Shown: positions 35,146 through 44,140, counted from the first letter of the stretch. The stretch: DNA of 64,000 nt from Halobacteria archaeon AArc-dxtr1 (GCA_025517425.1 JAOPJY010000002.1:186001-250000), one strand, 5' to 3'. Numbers and translations are program-made. Notes: generated from the letters alone by a model not told the origin.

Positions 35146-35195
35146 CAGAGCAGTTCGGCCCGAAACACCTCGTGACGCGATGCCGATGTAGGTGA

Positions 35196-35205
35196 TTTTT
35201 TATTT
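35196..35205 (+). promoter_or_regulatory. TATA element of glycosyltransferase gene / T-run after repeat gene
   Basis: TTTTTTATTT, centred 26 nt before the ATG at 35227 and 50 nt after the stop of the polyacidic gene. It can serve both as terminator for the one and as promoter for the other. Confidence 0.5.
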
Positions 35206-35226
35206 CGGGGCTGCGTCCCGCGGCGT

Positions 35227-36276
35227 ATGCGTCTCGCGTTCGTCTCTTTCGAAACCGTCTTTCACCGCGGTCGGGAGGCGAACCAACGGTTCCAGACCGT
35301 CCTCGAACTCCTTCGAGACGGTGGGCACGACGTCCACGTCTTCTGTGCGCGATTCTGGTCAGAGGAGCCCGAAAAAGTCGAACGCGACGGGATCACGTAT
35401 CACGCGATATCGTCTGGACTCGAGGCCAGAACGAGGTTTCTGCTCCGGCTACCGTTCGCGCTCGCGAAGGCGAAACCGGACGTGATCCACGCAAACGCCG
35501 ACCGGGCGAGGGACGTGCTGGCGGCCAAGTGGGGCTCCCGACTGAGCCGGGCACCGCTGGTCGTGGAGTGGTACGACGCGACGGGGCGCCGAGACGAGCG
35601 GCGCCGGCAGAAAGTCGCGACGTGTGCAGATCGGATCGTCGTTCCCTCGGAGCTGGTCGGCACTCGGACCCGCGAACTCGGCGCGGACGGCAGCCATGTC
35701 GAGATCGTCCCGAATCCGATCGAGGTCGACCGGATCCAGGACGTCGAGCCCGACGATCGAATCGACGTCGTCTACGCGCGCCGACTCGACGAGGGTGCGA
35801 ACTTAGAGAGCCTCCTGCTCGGGCTGGCGGAACTCCGTGGACGCCAGTGGCGGACGGTCATCATCGGCGACGGCCCCGAGCGAGCGACCTACGAGCGGCT
35901 GGCGAGTGACCTGCGGATCGACGACCGGGTCGAGTTCGTCGGCGAGTGTTCCCGAGAGGAGCGGCTGTCGCTGTATCGGGGCGCCCACGTCTTCGCCCAG
36001 ACCGCAGCGGACTGTGCCTTCCCGACGGAGATGCTGTGGGCGCTCGCCGCCGGCTGCGTCGGCATCGTCGAGTACCACGTCGATTCGAGTGCCCACGAAC
36101 TCGTCGAAGGATGGGGTCGGGGATTCCGGACAACCAGCGAACAGGAGCTTGCAAACGCGATCCTGGCTGCAGGTGAGTTAGAACACCGCGAGTCAGACGA
36201 CCGGTTCGACGCGTACGACGAGGACGCGGTCCGGGAGCGGTATCTGCGAGTGTATCAGGCGGTCAGTGACAGCTAG
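35227..36276 (+). CDS. Glycosyltransferase family 4 protein
   Basis: 349 residues with two Rossmann-like domains, the GT-B fold. The N-terminal acceptor domain (RLAFVSFETVFHRGREANQR, DVIHANADRARDV) is followed by the donor domain (about 180-349) with VIIGDGPERATYERLA and AHVFAQTAADCAFPTEMLWALAAGCVGIV, which hold the family's EX7E-like region (here modified). It transfers a sugar from a nucleotide donor; acceptor unknown. Leaderless promoter. It is adjacent to, but not in an operon with, the polyacidic protein. Confidence 0.88.
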   Translation: MRLAFVSFETVFHRGREANQRFQTVLELLRDGGHDVHVFCARFWSEEPEKVERDGITYHAISSGLEARTRFLLRLPFALAKAKPDVIHANADRARDVLAAKWGSRLSRAPLVVEWYDATGRRDERRRQKVATCADRIVVPSELVGTRTRELGADGSHVEIVPNPIEVDRIQDVEPDDRIDVVYARRLDEGANLESLLLGLAELRGRQWRTVIIGDGPERATYERLASDLRIDDRVEFVGECSREERLSLYRGAHVFAQTAADCAFPTEMLWALAAGCVGIVEYHVDSSAHELVEGWGRGFRTTSEQELANAILAAGELEHRESDDRFDAYDEDAVRERYLRVYQAVSDS

Positions 36277-36336
36277 AAATGGCAGTGATCGACAGGACGT
36301 GTACAAACGGCTGACGTTACGAAACAGTTGCCCCAC

Positions 36337-37491
36337 TCAGGAGAGCGAGAATCGGTCGGCTGCGGTTTCCATATCCTTGTCCCCGCGACCGGAGAGGTTG
36401 ACCAGGATCGTCTCGTGGTCGCCAGCCTCGGCGAGGTCGATCGCCCGGGCGATGGCGTGACTCGACTCGAGTGCCGGGATGATCCCCTCGGTCTCTGCGA
36501 GTTCGCGGAAGGCAGCCAGCGCCGCGTCGTCGGTGACGCCGGTGTACTCACAGCGTCCGATCGCCCGGAACATGGCGTGCTCGGGGCCGACACCGGGGTA
36601 GTCGAGGCCGGCGGAAACCGAGTGGACAGAGACGTCCTCGTCGATGACGCGGGTCTTCATCCCGTGGATGACGTCGTCTGTGCCCTTCGCGAGCGGTGCG
36701 GCGTGTTTGCTCGAGTCACTCCCTTTACCGCCACCTTCGGCACCGTAGAAGTCGACGTCGTCGTCCCGGAAGGCGTGAAAGAGCCCGATCGCATTCGAGC
36801 CACCGCCGACGCAGGCGACCGCGGCGTCGGGGAGGTCACCCGTTCGCTCCAGGAACTGCTCGCGGGCCTCTTTGCCGATCACGCTCTGGAAGTCCCGGAC
36901 CATCCGCGGGAAGGGGTCGGGGCCGACGACGCTGCCCACGAGATAGTGTGTGTCGTCGACGTTCTCCGCGAAGTCCTCTAAGGCGGCGTCGACGGCGTCA
37001 GCGAGCCCTTCGCCGCCGCGAGTCACCTCGTTTACTTCGGCGCCCATCAGGCGCATACGGAAGACATTCATCGCTTGTCTCTGGGCGTCCTTTTTGCCCA
37101 TGTAGATCTCCGTATCGAGGCCGAGTACGGCGCCGACCATCGCGGTCGCAACGCCGTGTTGGCCGGCGCCGGTCTCGGCGATAAGCCGAGGTCGACCGGC
37201 GCGTTTGGCGAGCAGGGCCTGCCCGAGACAGTTGTTGATCTTGTGGGCCCCACCGTGGAGCAGGTCCTCACGCTTGAGGTAGATCTCCGCGCCGTAGCGC
37301 TCGCTCAGGTTGCGGGCGTGGTACAGCGGCGACGGTCGGCCGGCGAAGTCAGCTGAAAGCTCCCGCAGGTCGGCCTGAAACTCCTCGGTCGTTCCGACCT
37401 CGTCGTAGGCGGTCGCGAGCTGGTCGAGCGGTTCCTGAAGCGGCTCGGGGACGTACCGGCCGCCGTACCCGTCGAAATCTCCCTTGGACAT
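36337..37491 (-). CDS. trpB: Tryptophan synthase beta chain (TrpB)
   Basis: 384 residues from the ATG at 37491. It condenses indole with serine to tryptophan using pyridoxal phosphate. Lys84 in GGAHKINN binds PLP, and Glu106 in ETGAGQHGVA is the catalytic acid. The phosphate-binding loop CVGGGSNAIG and the C-terminal LSGRGDKD are intact. The N-terminus YGGRYVPE identifies the trpB1 type. trpA and trpC are not adjacent, unlike the usual haloarchaeal trpCBA order, so it could be a stand-alone paralogue. It is divergent from an uncharacterised gene, sharing an inverted repeat. Confidence 0.93.
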   Translation of the reverse strand: MSKGDFDGYGGRYVPEPLQEPLDQLATAYDEVGTTEEFQADLRELSADFAGRPSPLYHARNLSERYGAEIYLKREDLLHGGAHKINNCLGQALLAKRAGRPRLIAETGAGQHGVATAMVGAVLGLDTEIYMGKKDAQRQAMNVFRMRLMGAEVNEVTRGGEGLADAVDAALEDFAENVDDTHYLVGSVVGPDPFPRMVRDFQSVIGKEAREQFLERTGDLPDAAVACVGGGSNAIGLFHAFRDDDVDFYGAEGGGKGSDSSKHAAPLAKGTDDVIHGMKTRVIDEDVSVHSVSAGLDYPGVGPEHAMFRAIGRCEYTGVTDDAALAAFRELAETEGIIPALESSHAIARAIDLAEAGDHETILVNLSGRGDKDMETAADRFSLS

Positions 37492-37517
37492 GGCTGACAC
37501 CCAGTTGTGGGGACAGG

Positions 37518-37526
37518 GTAATAATG
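37518..37526 (-). promoter_or_regulatory. trpB promoter TATA element
   Basis: CATTATTAC on the minus strand (plus strand GTAATAATG), centred about 30 nt before the trpB ATG (37491). It abuts the inverted repeat 37526-37549. Confidence 0.4.
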
Positions 37527-37549
37527 GCTGTTGGTATGCCCTAACAGCC
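37526..37549. promoter_or_regulatory. Candidate operator between trpB and divergent gene
   Basis: Perfect inverted repeat GGCTGTT-N10-AACAGCC (24 bp). It sits centrally in the 100-bp divergent region, touching the trpB TATA element on one side and about 5 bp from the other gene's TATTAT (37555-37560). A dimeric regulator bound here would affect both promoters. Confidence 0.45.
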
Positions 37550-37591
37550 CGCGGTATTATCCACCCGTGCGTGGTACGACCGCGCTGACCG

Positions 37592-39004
37592 ATGAGACTG
37601 TCGCAGCTGGTCTCGGGCGACCGATCCACGCCGTACGGACTCCCGAACTTCGACTCGACGACGGCGTTCGTCCGGGCGACCGCGCGGTACCTACACGGCG
37701 AGTCGTTTCCCGCCCTGGGGATGATTCACCCGGCGCTGGTCCCGCTGGCAAAGCAGGTCAACTACCTGCCACGGCGCGCCAGAACCGGGATCTACACCAG
37801 AGGCGGCGCAAACGAGGGGATCGATCCGGACGACCTGGGAGAGATCGACATCGAAGAGTTCCGCCAGTGGGTCGTCGAACAGTACCCAGAGCGAGGCTAC
37901 CCCGCCGTCGTCGTGGGATCGAGCAACGGCGCCGCGGTACATCTCGCGGCGCTGCTCGGGGTGCCGTTTCTCCCCCAGACGTTTCTCCTACCGATCCAGC
38001 GCTCGATGGACGCGGACGCGATCCGGGAGGATATCCAGTGGGGCGCCGAGCACGCGCCCCCCTTCCTCGCAGCCAATCCGGACGTCTCACTCCACCAGAT
38101 GCACGACCCTAACCAGGACCGGCTGATGGTCAGAGAGCTTGGGTACTTCCGCGTCAAGTCCCAGACGCTCGGCGAGGCCTACGAGGAGTTTCTGAAGACA
38201 GTGCTAGCGCCCGGCGGGACGATCATCTCGCTCGAGTGTGAGTACGACTGGCCCGCCATCGACGTCGGCGAGCGCCACAGCTTCCAGCTCGGCGGCTGTG
38301 GCGGGCTCTCGCCAGAGGAGTACTACGAGGGCAGCGAGGCGGTCGCAGACTTCCTCGACCGCCAAGACGCCGGCATTCGGCAGTGGGACGTTCCGGATCC
38401 AGACGGGCGACTCCCCGAGGCGGAGTGGGGGTTCGAGCCAGCACTTCGCGAGGACATCGAGCGCCTCGCGGCGGAGCGAGACTATGAGATCCGGCGGCTC
38501 CGGTTCGACGATCCACGGGATCTGAGCCCGTTCGTCGCCGACCGGTACCGCGAGCGCTACGCCGACTTAAATCGGCCGACTGATCGGCTGCTGGTCCAGT
38601 CGTTCGCGCTCGTCGAGCCCTGGTGGACGATGCGCACCGGCTCCGTGCCCTACTGGACGGCGTTCAACACCCGCCCCGACGTCGCGCACTTGGAGTCGTA
38701 CCTCGAGGGGACGGAGCCGTACGACGAGATCCGGACGACGCTGTTCTCTCATGGAATGGAGTCGGCGGGACTGGCGTCGGTCGACGAGTGGCGCAAGGCA
38801 CTCTCGAACGCCCGCGACGAGTACGGCTTCGTCGGCGTCGACCCGACTGAGTACCCCTACGACGTCGAAACGCAGGTTCGGTATCACGCTGACCTCCCCG
38901 AGACGATCGGCGCGCGACACGCCCACCCGCCGCCGATGCCGTTTGAGGAGTTCGAGGCGGTCGCAGAGGAGGTCACAGCGGAGTACGATATCGAGTGGGA
39001 GTGA
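37592..39004 (+). CDS. Uncharacterised conserved-looking 470-residue protein
   Basis: 470 residues, soluble, no signal peptide or membrane helix. A stretch VVVGSSNGAAVHLAALLGVP (106-125) resembles a beta-turn-alpha element of an alpha/beta hydrolase or Rossmann-like fold, with Ser111 near the turn. LAPGGTIISLECEYDWPAID (about 205-224) is another ordered strand-loop. HAHPPPMPFEEFE near the C-terminus is His/Pro-rich. I recognise no family. It is divergent from trpB across a shared inverted repeat, hinting at joint control with aromatic amino-acid metabolism (inference). Base composition matches its neighbours. Confidence 0.7.
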   Translation: MRLSQLVSGDRSTPYGLPNFDSTTAFVRATARYLHGESFPALGMIHPALVPLAKQVNYLPRRARTGIYTRGGANEGIDPDDLGEIDIEEFRQWVVEQYPERGYPAVVVGSSNGAAVHLAALLGVPFLPQTFLLPIQRSMDADAIREDIQWGAEHAPPFLAANPDVSLHQMHDPNQDRLMVRELGYFRVKSQTLGEAYEEFLKTVLAPGGTIISLECEYDWPAIDVGERHSFQLGGCGGLSPEEYYEGSEAVADFLDRQDAGIRQWDVPDPDGRLPEAEWGFEPALREDIERLAAERDYEIRRLRFDDPRDLSPFVADRYRERYADLNRPTDRLLVQSFALVEPWWTMRTGSVPYWTAFNTRPDVAHLESYLEGTEPYDEIRTTLFSHGMESAGLASVDEWRKALSNARDEYGFVGVDPTEYPYDVETQVRYHADLPETIGARHAHPPPMPFEEFEAVAEEVTAEYDIEWE

Positions 39005-39209
39005 GCCCGGTTCGATTCCTCCGGATCGAGCCGTCATCCATGGGGTGAGTCACTATTCGGTTCGAGCCCGTTCGCCCGAGTCGTGACCGACATCAGTGCT
39101 CCGGTGACAGGGCCGGCGACGAGCACGGCCACGGCTATATCGTGCGCACGAGCGCCATTTCGCGTATCTCGAGTGATTTGAGCCCGGGTGGGAGGCGTGC
39201 TCGGACGGG

Positions 39210-40061
39210 TTACCGTTCGGCCGCGAGCGTCCCGTTCGTCGACCCCGTTTCGGTATCGTCGACCGCCTCCCCACCCTCGTCGCTGTACTCGACGATGGTG
39301 TGTCCCTTGACGAACTGCTGTGTGCGTTCGTGGCGCGGATTCTCGAAGAACGAACGCGTGTCATTGGCCTCAATGAGTTTTCCGAGGTAGAGGAAGACGA
39401 CCTCGTCGGCGAGGCGCTTGGCCTGGTCCATGCTATGGGTGACCATGACGATCGTGTACTCCTCTTTGAGCCCGGCGAGGGTCTTCTCGACCTCCTCGGC
39501 CGAAACGGGGTCCAGCGCCGAGGTGACCTCGTCACAGAGCAGTACCTCGGGCTCGACGGCCAGCGAGCGGGCCAGACAGAGCCGCTGGATCTGGCCCGTC
39601 GAGAGCTCCGCGCCAGGCGTATCTAGTCGATCTTTTACCTCGTCCCAGAGGTTCACCTTCCGCAGGTAGGCCTCGACGAGTTCGTCGAGCTCCGCTTTCG
39701 AGTCGTAGTCGCCGTGGATCTTCACGCCGTAGGCGACGTTTTCGTAGATCGACAGCGGCAGCGGGGTCGGCGTCTGCGGGACGTAGCCGATCCGTCGGCG
39801 GATTTCAGGAGCCGGTTCGTCGGTGTCGTAGATCGACTCGCCGTTCAGTGTGACGTCGCCGTCGATCTCGACGGTAGGTTGGATCTCGTGGAGTCGGTTG
39901 AGCGATTTCAGCAGCGTTGACTTGCCACAGCCCGATGGACCGATGATGGCGGTCAGCTGGTTCGCCGGAAACTCGGCTGAGACGCCCTTCAGCGCCTCGA
40001 CTTCGCGATTCCCGGTGTACGTTACGGCGAGGTTTTCCGTGGTGAGTGCAGCGTTTGTCAT
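39210..40061 (-). CDS. pstB: Phosphate ABC transporter ATP-binding protein PstB
   Basis: 283 residues from the ATG overlapping the pstA stop (ATGA). Walker A GPSGCGKST (41-49), the signature LSTGQIQRLCLARSL, and Walker B EVLLCDEVTSALDP are all intact, with the PstB-typical SLNRLHEI following Walker A. It energises high-affinity phosphate import with PstA and PstC. The acidic Thr/Glu-rich C-terminal tail (about 255-283) is a halophilic extension. No phoU gene follows, contrary to many pst operons. Confidence 0.93.
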   Translation of the reverse strand: MTNAALTTENLAVTYTGNREVEALKGVSAEFPANQLTAIIGPSGCGKSTLLKSLNRLHEIQPTVEIDGDVTLNGESIYDTDEPAPEIRRRIGYVPQTPTPLPLSIYENVAYGVKIHGDYDSKAELDELVEAYLRKVNLWDEVKDRLDTPGAELSTGQIQRLCLARSLAVEPEVLLCDEVTSALDPVSAEEVEKTLAGLKEEYTIVMVTHSMDQAKRLADEVVFLYLGKLIEANDTRSFFENPRHERTQQFVKGHTIVEYSDEGGEAVDDTETGSTNGTLAAER

Positions 40062-40918
40062 GAGCGGCTCCCTCCTGGTGCGTAGCGAGCGTAGCGTCCG
40101 GCCAGTAGCTTCGAGACGAAGATCAGGCCGAGGACGGCGACGATGAGGACGAACGACGCCGCGTAGGCGTGTGAACGGACCTCGGCATTGAACGACATCG
40201 CCTGGTCGAAGATGAGCACCGGCAGCGTCGTCGAGGGCTCGAAGAGGCCGGCGGGCATCCGCGTGCTCCGGCCGGCGGTGAACAGTACCGTCGCGGCGTC
40301 GCCGATACCACGGGCAAAGCCCATGATGATCCCGGCGATGATTCCCGGCAGTGCAGCGCGGACGGTAACGATCGCCGTCTCGAACCGCGTGCTGCCGAGT
40401 CCGTACGACGCCTCCTTGACTGCATCGGGCGCCGACCGCAGCGCCTCGTCGGTGTACCGGGTCATGATTGGGTACTGGAAGATCGCGATAGCGATGATCC
40501 CGAAGAACAGGCTCGTCTGAGCCCCGACGGCGATGATGACCGTCAGGACGAACACCCCATAGACGATCGGCGGCGTCCCCCAGAGGACGTTGAGGAACAT
40601 GTTCACGACGTCCGAGAACCGTTCGCTCGAGTAGTCGCTCTGGAGGTAGATCGCCGTCGAGATCGCCAGCGTCGCCGAGGCGACCGTCGCCGGGACGACG
40701 ATGAAGAGGCTTCCCAGCACCGCGTGGAGGAAGCCGCCGGTCCCCTCGAGCATGTACCGGGAGCCCGGCGGGGTGACGGCGATCGCCGGATCGGTCAGGA
40801 AGACGCGACCGCCCCGGTAGATCGTCACGCCGACGACCAAGATCATCACGGAGACGACCAGGCCGGCCGCGCCGCGGGCGAAAGCGCCGAAGAGGCGCTG
40901 TTTGGCGTATCGGTCCAT
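40058..40918 (-). CDS. pstA: Phosphate ABC transporter permease PstA
   Basis: 286 residues from the ATG overlapping the pstC stop by one base; a GTG at 40930 would add 4. It has six or so hydrophobic helices. The cytoplasmic EAA-like loop that contacts PstB is EASYGLGSTRFETAIVTVRAALPGI (about 182-206). GFARGIGDAATVLFTAG and IYLQSDY are typical of PstA. It forms the membrane channel with PstC. The operon order is pstS-C-A-B. Confidence 0.92.
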   Translation of the reverse strand: MDRYAKQRLFGAFARGAAGLVVSVMILVVGVTIYRGGRVFLTDPAIAVTPPGSRYMLEGTGGFLHAVLGSLFIVVPATVASATLAISTAIYLQSDYSSERFSDVVNMFLNVLWGTPPIVYGVFVLTVIIAVGAQTSLFFGIIAIAIFQYPIMTRYTDEALRSAPDAVKEASYGLGSTRFETAIVTVRAALPGIIAGIIMGFARGIGDAATVLFTAGRSTRMPAGLFEPSTTLPVLIFDQAMSFNAEVRSHAYAASFVLIVAVLGLIFVSKLLAGRYARYAPGGSRS

Positions 40919-41847
40919 CAGTACTGCCACCTCCGTTTGAGCCGGCGGCGGACGAGCATGGCGCCGAAGTTGAACAGCCAGACAACGACGACGAGCATCA
41001 GGCCGACGAAGATCAGCGCCGATTGGGTCAGCGGCAGGCTCATCAGTTCACCGTAGTCGTTGACGACCAGCGTCGGCAGGGTCTGCCCCGTCGCGAACAG
41101 CGAGTCCGGAATGTGGGTCTGCCCACCGATGAGCATTGCGGGAACGATCGTCGCCCCGAAGACGCGACCGAAGCCGAGCAGGATCGCCGAGAAGATACCC
41201 GGCCCCGCGGCCCGCAACAGTACGGACCGGATCGTCTCCCACTTGGTTGCGCCGACGCCCAGCGAGGACTCCCGGAGTTCGTCGGGAAGAGCCTCGAGCG
41301 ACTCGACGGTCAGCGAGATCATAAACGGCGTGACGACGATCGCCATCACGACGCTGACGGTGAAGATCCCGAGCCCGGTCGAGCCGGAGCCGACCGCCGG
41401 TGCGAGGTAATCGCCGACGAACGGAACGACGACGATCAGCGCGACGAGCCCGAAGATGACGCTCGGGACCGCCGCGAGCACGTCGATAAATGAGGAGACG
41501 AGCACCTTCATCCGACCCTCGGCGTACTCGGCGATGTAGATCGCCGCAAGGATCGCGATCGGCGTTCCCATCACCATCGTCAGCGCCGTCACGTAGATCG
41601 TCCCGACGATGGCCGGCAGGAACCCGAACTCGTTCTGAGCGGGATCCCAGTTCGACGAGGTCAGCGCCTGTACCAGCGAGTACTCCGATAGCAGCGGGAG
41701 CGACTGGTAGAGCAGCGCCAGCACGATGAAGGCGAAGATCGCGATCGCAAAGTAGCCAGCGCCGGTCAGCCAGTAGCTACTCAGCCGTTCGGCGAGCAGC
41801 CGTCGACCGAGGCGGCTGTCACGTCTCGATTCCGTCCGTTCTACCAT
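40918..41847 (-). CDS. pstC: Phosphate ABC transporter permease PstC
   Basis: 309 residues with about six membrane helices after a basic N-terminus. The EAA-like loop is ESSLGVGATKWETIRSVLLRAAGPGI (near 205-230). The periplasmic-side IDVLAAVPSVIFGLVAL (near 120-136) is the family fingerprint. It pairs with PstA. Its start is 8 bp after the pstS stop, so it is cotranscribed. Confidence 0.93.
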   Translation of the reverse strand: MVERTESRRDSRLGRRLLAERLSSYWLTGAGYFAIAIFAFIVLALLYQSLPLLSEYSLVQALTSSNWDPAQNEFGFLPAIVGTIYVTALTMVMGTPIAILAAIYIAEYAEGRMKVLVSSFIDVLAAVPSVIFGLVALIVVVPFVGDYLAPAVGSGSTGLGIFTVSVVMAIVVTPFMISLTVESLEALPDELRESSLGVGATKWETIRSVLLRAAGPGIFSAILLGFGRVFGATIVPAMLIGGQTHIPDSLFATGQTLPTLVVNDYGELMSLPLTQSALIFVGLMLVVVVWLFNFGAMLVRRRLKRRWQY

Positions 41848-41855
41848 CGGTCAGC

Positions 41856-42833
41856 TCAGGCCCCCTCTTGGAGAGTCTCCTGTGCCTCCTCGCGGCGGTC
41901 GTCCTCGAGGGGCACGTAGCCGTTCTCCCGGACGGACTCCTGTCCCTCACCGAGAACGAACTCGACGAAATCCTGGGCCTCGTCCTCGAACTCTTCCATC
42001 GACGCGAGATACATGTGTCGAGCGGGCGGCCGGGGGTAGTCGCCCACCTCGACGGCCTCGAGGAGTTCGTCGCGGGTCTCGTAGAAGTCCTCCTCGTCCG
42101 AGAGCCCCTCGCCGTCCTGGTCGAGCGGCACTGGCCGGATGTTGCCTTCGAGTTCGCCGCTCTCGAGGTCGTAGACGTAGTTGATGTTGTTCATCGAGAT
42201 GGCGTTCTCGTTGCGGGCGAGCGCCTCGGCGACCGGCTGGTCGCCGTTGTGGTTCTCGTCGGCGTAGTCTTCCATCTCGCTCTCGGTGTAGGCGTCGCCC
42301 TCGCCGGCGAGGAAGTCGGCCCACTGCTTGTAGGCAGCTGAGGTATCGGAGCGGCCGTAGACGACGATCTCCTCGTCGACGTCGTCGTCGACGAGTTCGC
42401 CCCAGTTCGTGATCTCCCGCGTGAAGATGTCCTCGAGTTGCTCGCGGGTGAGGCCGTTCTCCTGGATTTCGTCGATGATCGGGTTGTCCTCGTGGACCGT
42501 CCCGACGACGGTGTCGATAAGCATCGGCACTGCGAACAGGCCGTCGTCGATCTCCTCCGGTTCCGGGTCCCGACCCATCATCGCGATATCGACCTGGCCG
42601 TTGAAGAGGTCCGAGACGCCGACGCCGGTGCCACCGCCACTGATGTCGAAGACGACACCGTGTTCGTTCTCGTACATGTCCGCCCACACCTCGACCATCG
42701 GCAACGGACCGACGCCACCGGAGATACGGACGTCGGCGCTTTCACCCAGCAGCGACGTACAGCCAGCCAGAGAAACCACAGAACCGACACCTGCAAGGCG
42801 AAGTGCGGATCGGCGCGAAAGAATCTGTTCCAT
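41856..42833 (-). CDS. pstS: Phosphate-binding lipoprotein PstS
   Basis: 325 residues from the ATG at 42833. An N-terminal twin-arginine signal (SRRSALRLAG) ends in the lipobox LAGC, giving lipid-anchored Cys25, as is typical for haloarchaeal Tat lipoproteins. The phosphate-binding loops are visible: ISGGVGPLPMVE (about 35-46), ISGGGTGVGV (about 60-69) and GRSDTSAAYKQW (about 159-170). It captures phosphate outside the cell for PstCA. A GATACAA element (42861-42867) lies about 31 nt upstream. Confidence 0.93.
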   Translation of the reverse strand: MEQILSRRSALRLAGVGSVVSLAGCTSLLGESADVRISGGVGPLPMVEVWADMYENEHGVVFDISGGGTGVGVSDLFNGQVDIAMMGRDPEPEEIDDGLFAVPMLIDTVVGTVHEDNPIIDEIQENGLTREQLEDIFTREITNWGELVDDDVDEEIVVYGRSDTSAAYKQWADFLAGEGDAYTESEMEDYADENHNGDQPVAEALARNENAISMNNINYVYDLESGELEGNIRPVPLDQDGEGLSDEEDFYETRDELLEAVEVGDYPRPPARHMYLASMEEFEDEAQDFVEFVLGEGQESVRENGYVPLEDDRREEAQETLQEGA

Positions 42834-43152
42834 CGTTGTGCCTCCAAAACCACCCCACGGTTGTATCTTCACGCACCCCAGCAATGTTTGGGCGTTCAAT
42901 CGGCATCCGGCAAATATCGCGACAGCGTACGTGTGAACCACACGCACCTGCGATCCGATGGGAGGGAAATGCGAAAACCAGCCGTCTCATCGCCCGAAAG
43001 TGGGGGAGAGTCGGGATTCAAATCGCCCGTTTACGAGCGATCCAGTACGATCACGGCGGGCGACCCGGCTGTTGGGGCTGGTGAACTGCCGATTCAGGCT
43101 CTGGCAACCCCGATACACTGGTAGCGGAGTAAATTGCCTATTTCTTCGACGA
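42834..43152. other. Intergenic region upstream of pstS
   Basis: 319 bases without a credible gene. It holds the pstS promoter candidate (42861-42867 on the minus strand), a perfect inverted repeat CGTGTG-AAC-CACACG (42930-42944), and an antisense T-arm-like fragment (43008-43025) sharing the 11-mer GAGTCGGGATT with the tRNA-Ala tail at 5789-5799. The inverted repeat could be a phosphate-control site. Confidence 0.4.
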
Positions 43153-44136
43153 TCAGAACACCGTCAGCAGCAGCGTCAGCGAGAGGAGACTGCTGGCGAG
43201 CAACGCGAGCAACACGACGAGTGCGGGAGTGAGTCCGGTGTTCCGGAGTTCGGCGAGCCGGATCTCGGTGCCCAGTCCGACGAACGCGAGCAGGAACAGC
43301 CAGTTGTAGGCATTCTCGAGCGAAGCCTGCTGGGCTGGCGAGAGGACACCCGCGCTGGCGACGACCGCGAGCGCGAGAAAGCCAAGCACGAACTTCGGGA
43401 ACTCCGTCCAGAGCGTGCGGAGGGACGGACGACCGCCATCCCCGGACCCGGCGTAGTAGCTCGCGTAGGCGAGTACGACCAGACCGATCAGCGCGTTCCT
43501 GGCGAGTTTTGTCATCGTCGCCCACTGGCCTGCGACCTCCGAGTGAGCGAAGCCGACGGCGACGACCGGCCCCGTCGAGAACATGCTGATCCCCGCCCAG
43601 ATCCCAAAGACGATCCCCGAAAGCCCGAGCCAATCGCCGACGATCGGGTACACGACGATCGTGACAGCGTCGAAGAGCAGAACGGTCGCCGCCGCGTAGG
43701 CGACCTGCTCCTCGCGGGCGCGGACCGCACCGGCGACCGCGACGACCGCCGACACGCCGCAGATCCCGGCCCCGGCCGCTAGCAGCGATCCCAACCGGTC
43801 GGCGAGCCCGAAGACGTTCCGTGCGAGCAGTTCGACGACCGCTATCGTGACTCCGGTTACGAGGAGAACGATCACGAGGACGAGTACGCCGACATCGAGC
43901 ACCGTCGAAAGCGTCAGTGACGCACCCATAAGGACGATTCCGGCGCCGAGCCAGAGCGTGTGAGTCGCGATCCCCGGTTCAAGACGTTCGGGGACGCCGA
44001 CGACGTTCGCCAGACCGAATCCGAGAGCGATAGCAACCAGCAGGTGGTTAGCTCCGAGGGTCAGTTCGACCGACCGCGCGAGCAGCGCACCGAGACAGAG
44101 GACTGCGAGTCCGGGACCGAGCCGGCGGATCGACAT
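43153..44136 (-). CDS. YeiH-family (UPF0324) membrane carrier
   Basis: 327 residues from the ATG at 44136, about ten hydrophobic helices. The family hallmarks are LWLGAGIVLMGASLTLSTVL and the central AAGAGICGVSAVVAVAGAVRA (about 125-145). YeiH-type proteins are predicted sulfate/sulfonate-related exporters; the transported solute is not established. The longer frame to 44247 is not used, because a 46-codon gene in another frame ends 4 bases before this ATG, suggesting coupled translation. Confidence 0.85.
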   Translation of the reverse strand: MSIRRLGPGLAVLCLGALLARSVELTLGANHLLVAIALGFGLANVVGVPERLEPGIATHTLWLGAGIVLMGASLTLSTVLDVGVLVLVIVLLVTGVTIAVVELLARNVFGLADRLGSLLAAGAGICGVSAVVAVAGAVRAREEQVAYAAATVLLFDAVTIVVYPIVGDWLGLSGIVFGIWAGISMFSTGPVVAVGFAHSEVAGQWATMTKLARNALIGLVVLAYASYYAGSGDGGRPSLRTLWTEFPKFVLGFLALAVVASAGVLSPAQQASLENAYNWLFLLAFVGLGTEIRLAELRNTGLTPALVVLLALLASSLLSLTLLLTVF

Positions 44137-44140
44137 TGCG

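Noticed and set aside
34659-35168. Antisense Ser-rich frame over the GA repeats
   Set aside because: Reverse complement of the Asp/Glu codons; simple-repeat artefact.
34565-35191. Lys/Arg/Met-rich frame of 208 codons overlapping the polyacidic gene
   Set aside because: Frame-shifted reading of the same GA-rich repeats. A highly basic protein is contrary to the haloarchaeal proteome, and it has no start signal of its own.
39005-39209. Possible phoU remnant after pstB
   Set aside because: 205 bases with no recognisable PhoU segment in any frame.
40062-40985. Upstream extension of the pstB frame (308 extra codons)
   Set aside because: The extension is Arg/Gly-rich shadow of pstA. pstB starts at the ATG overlapping the pstA stop.
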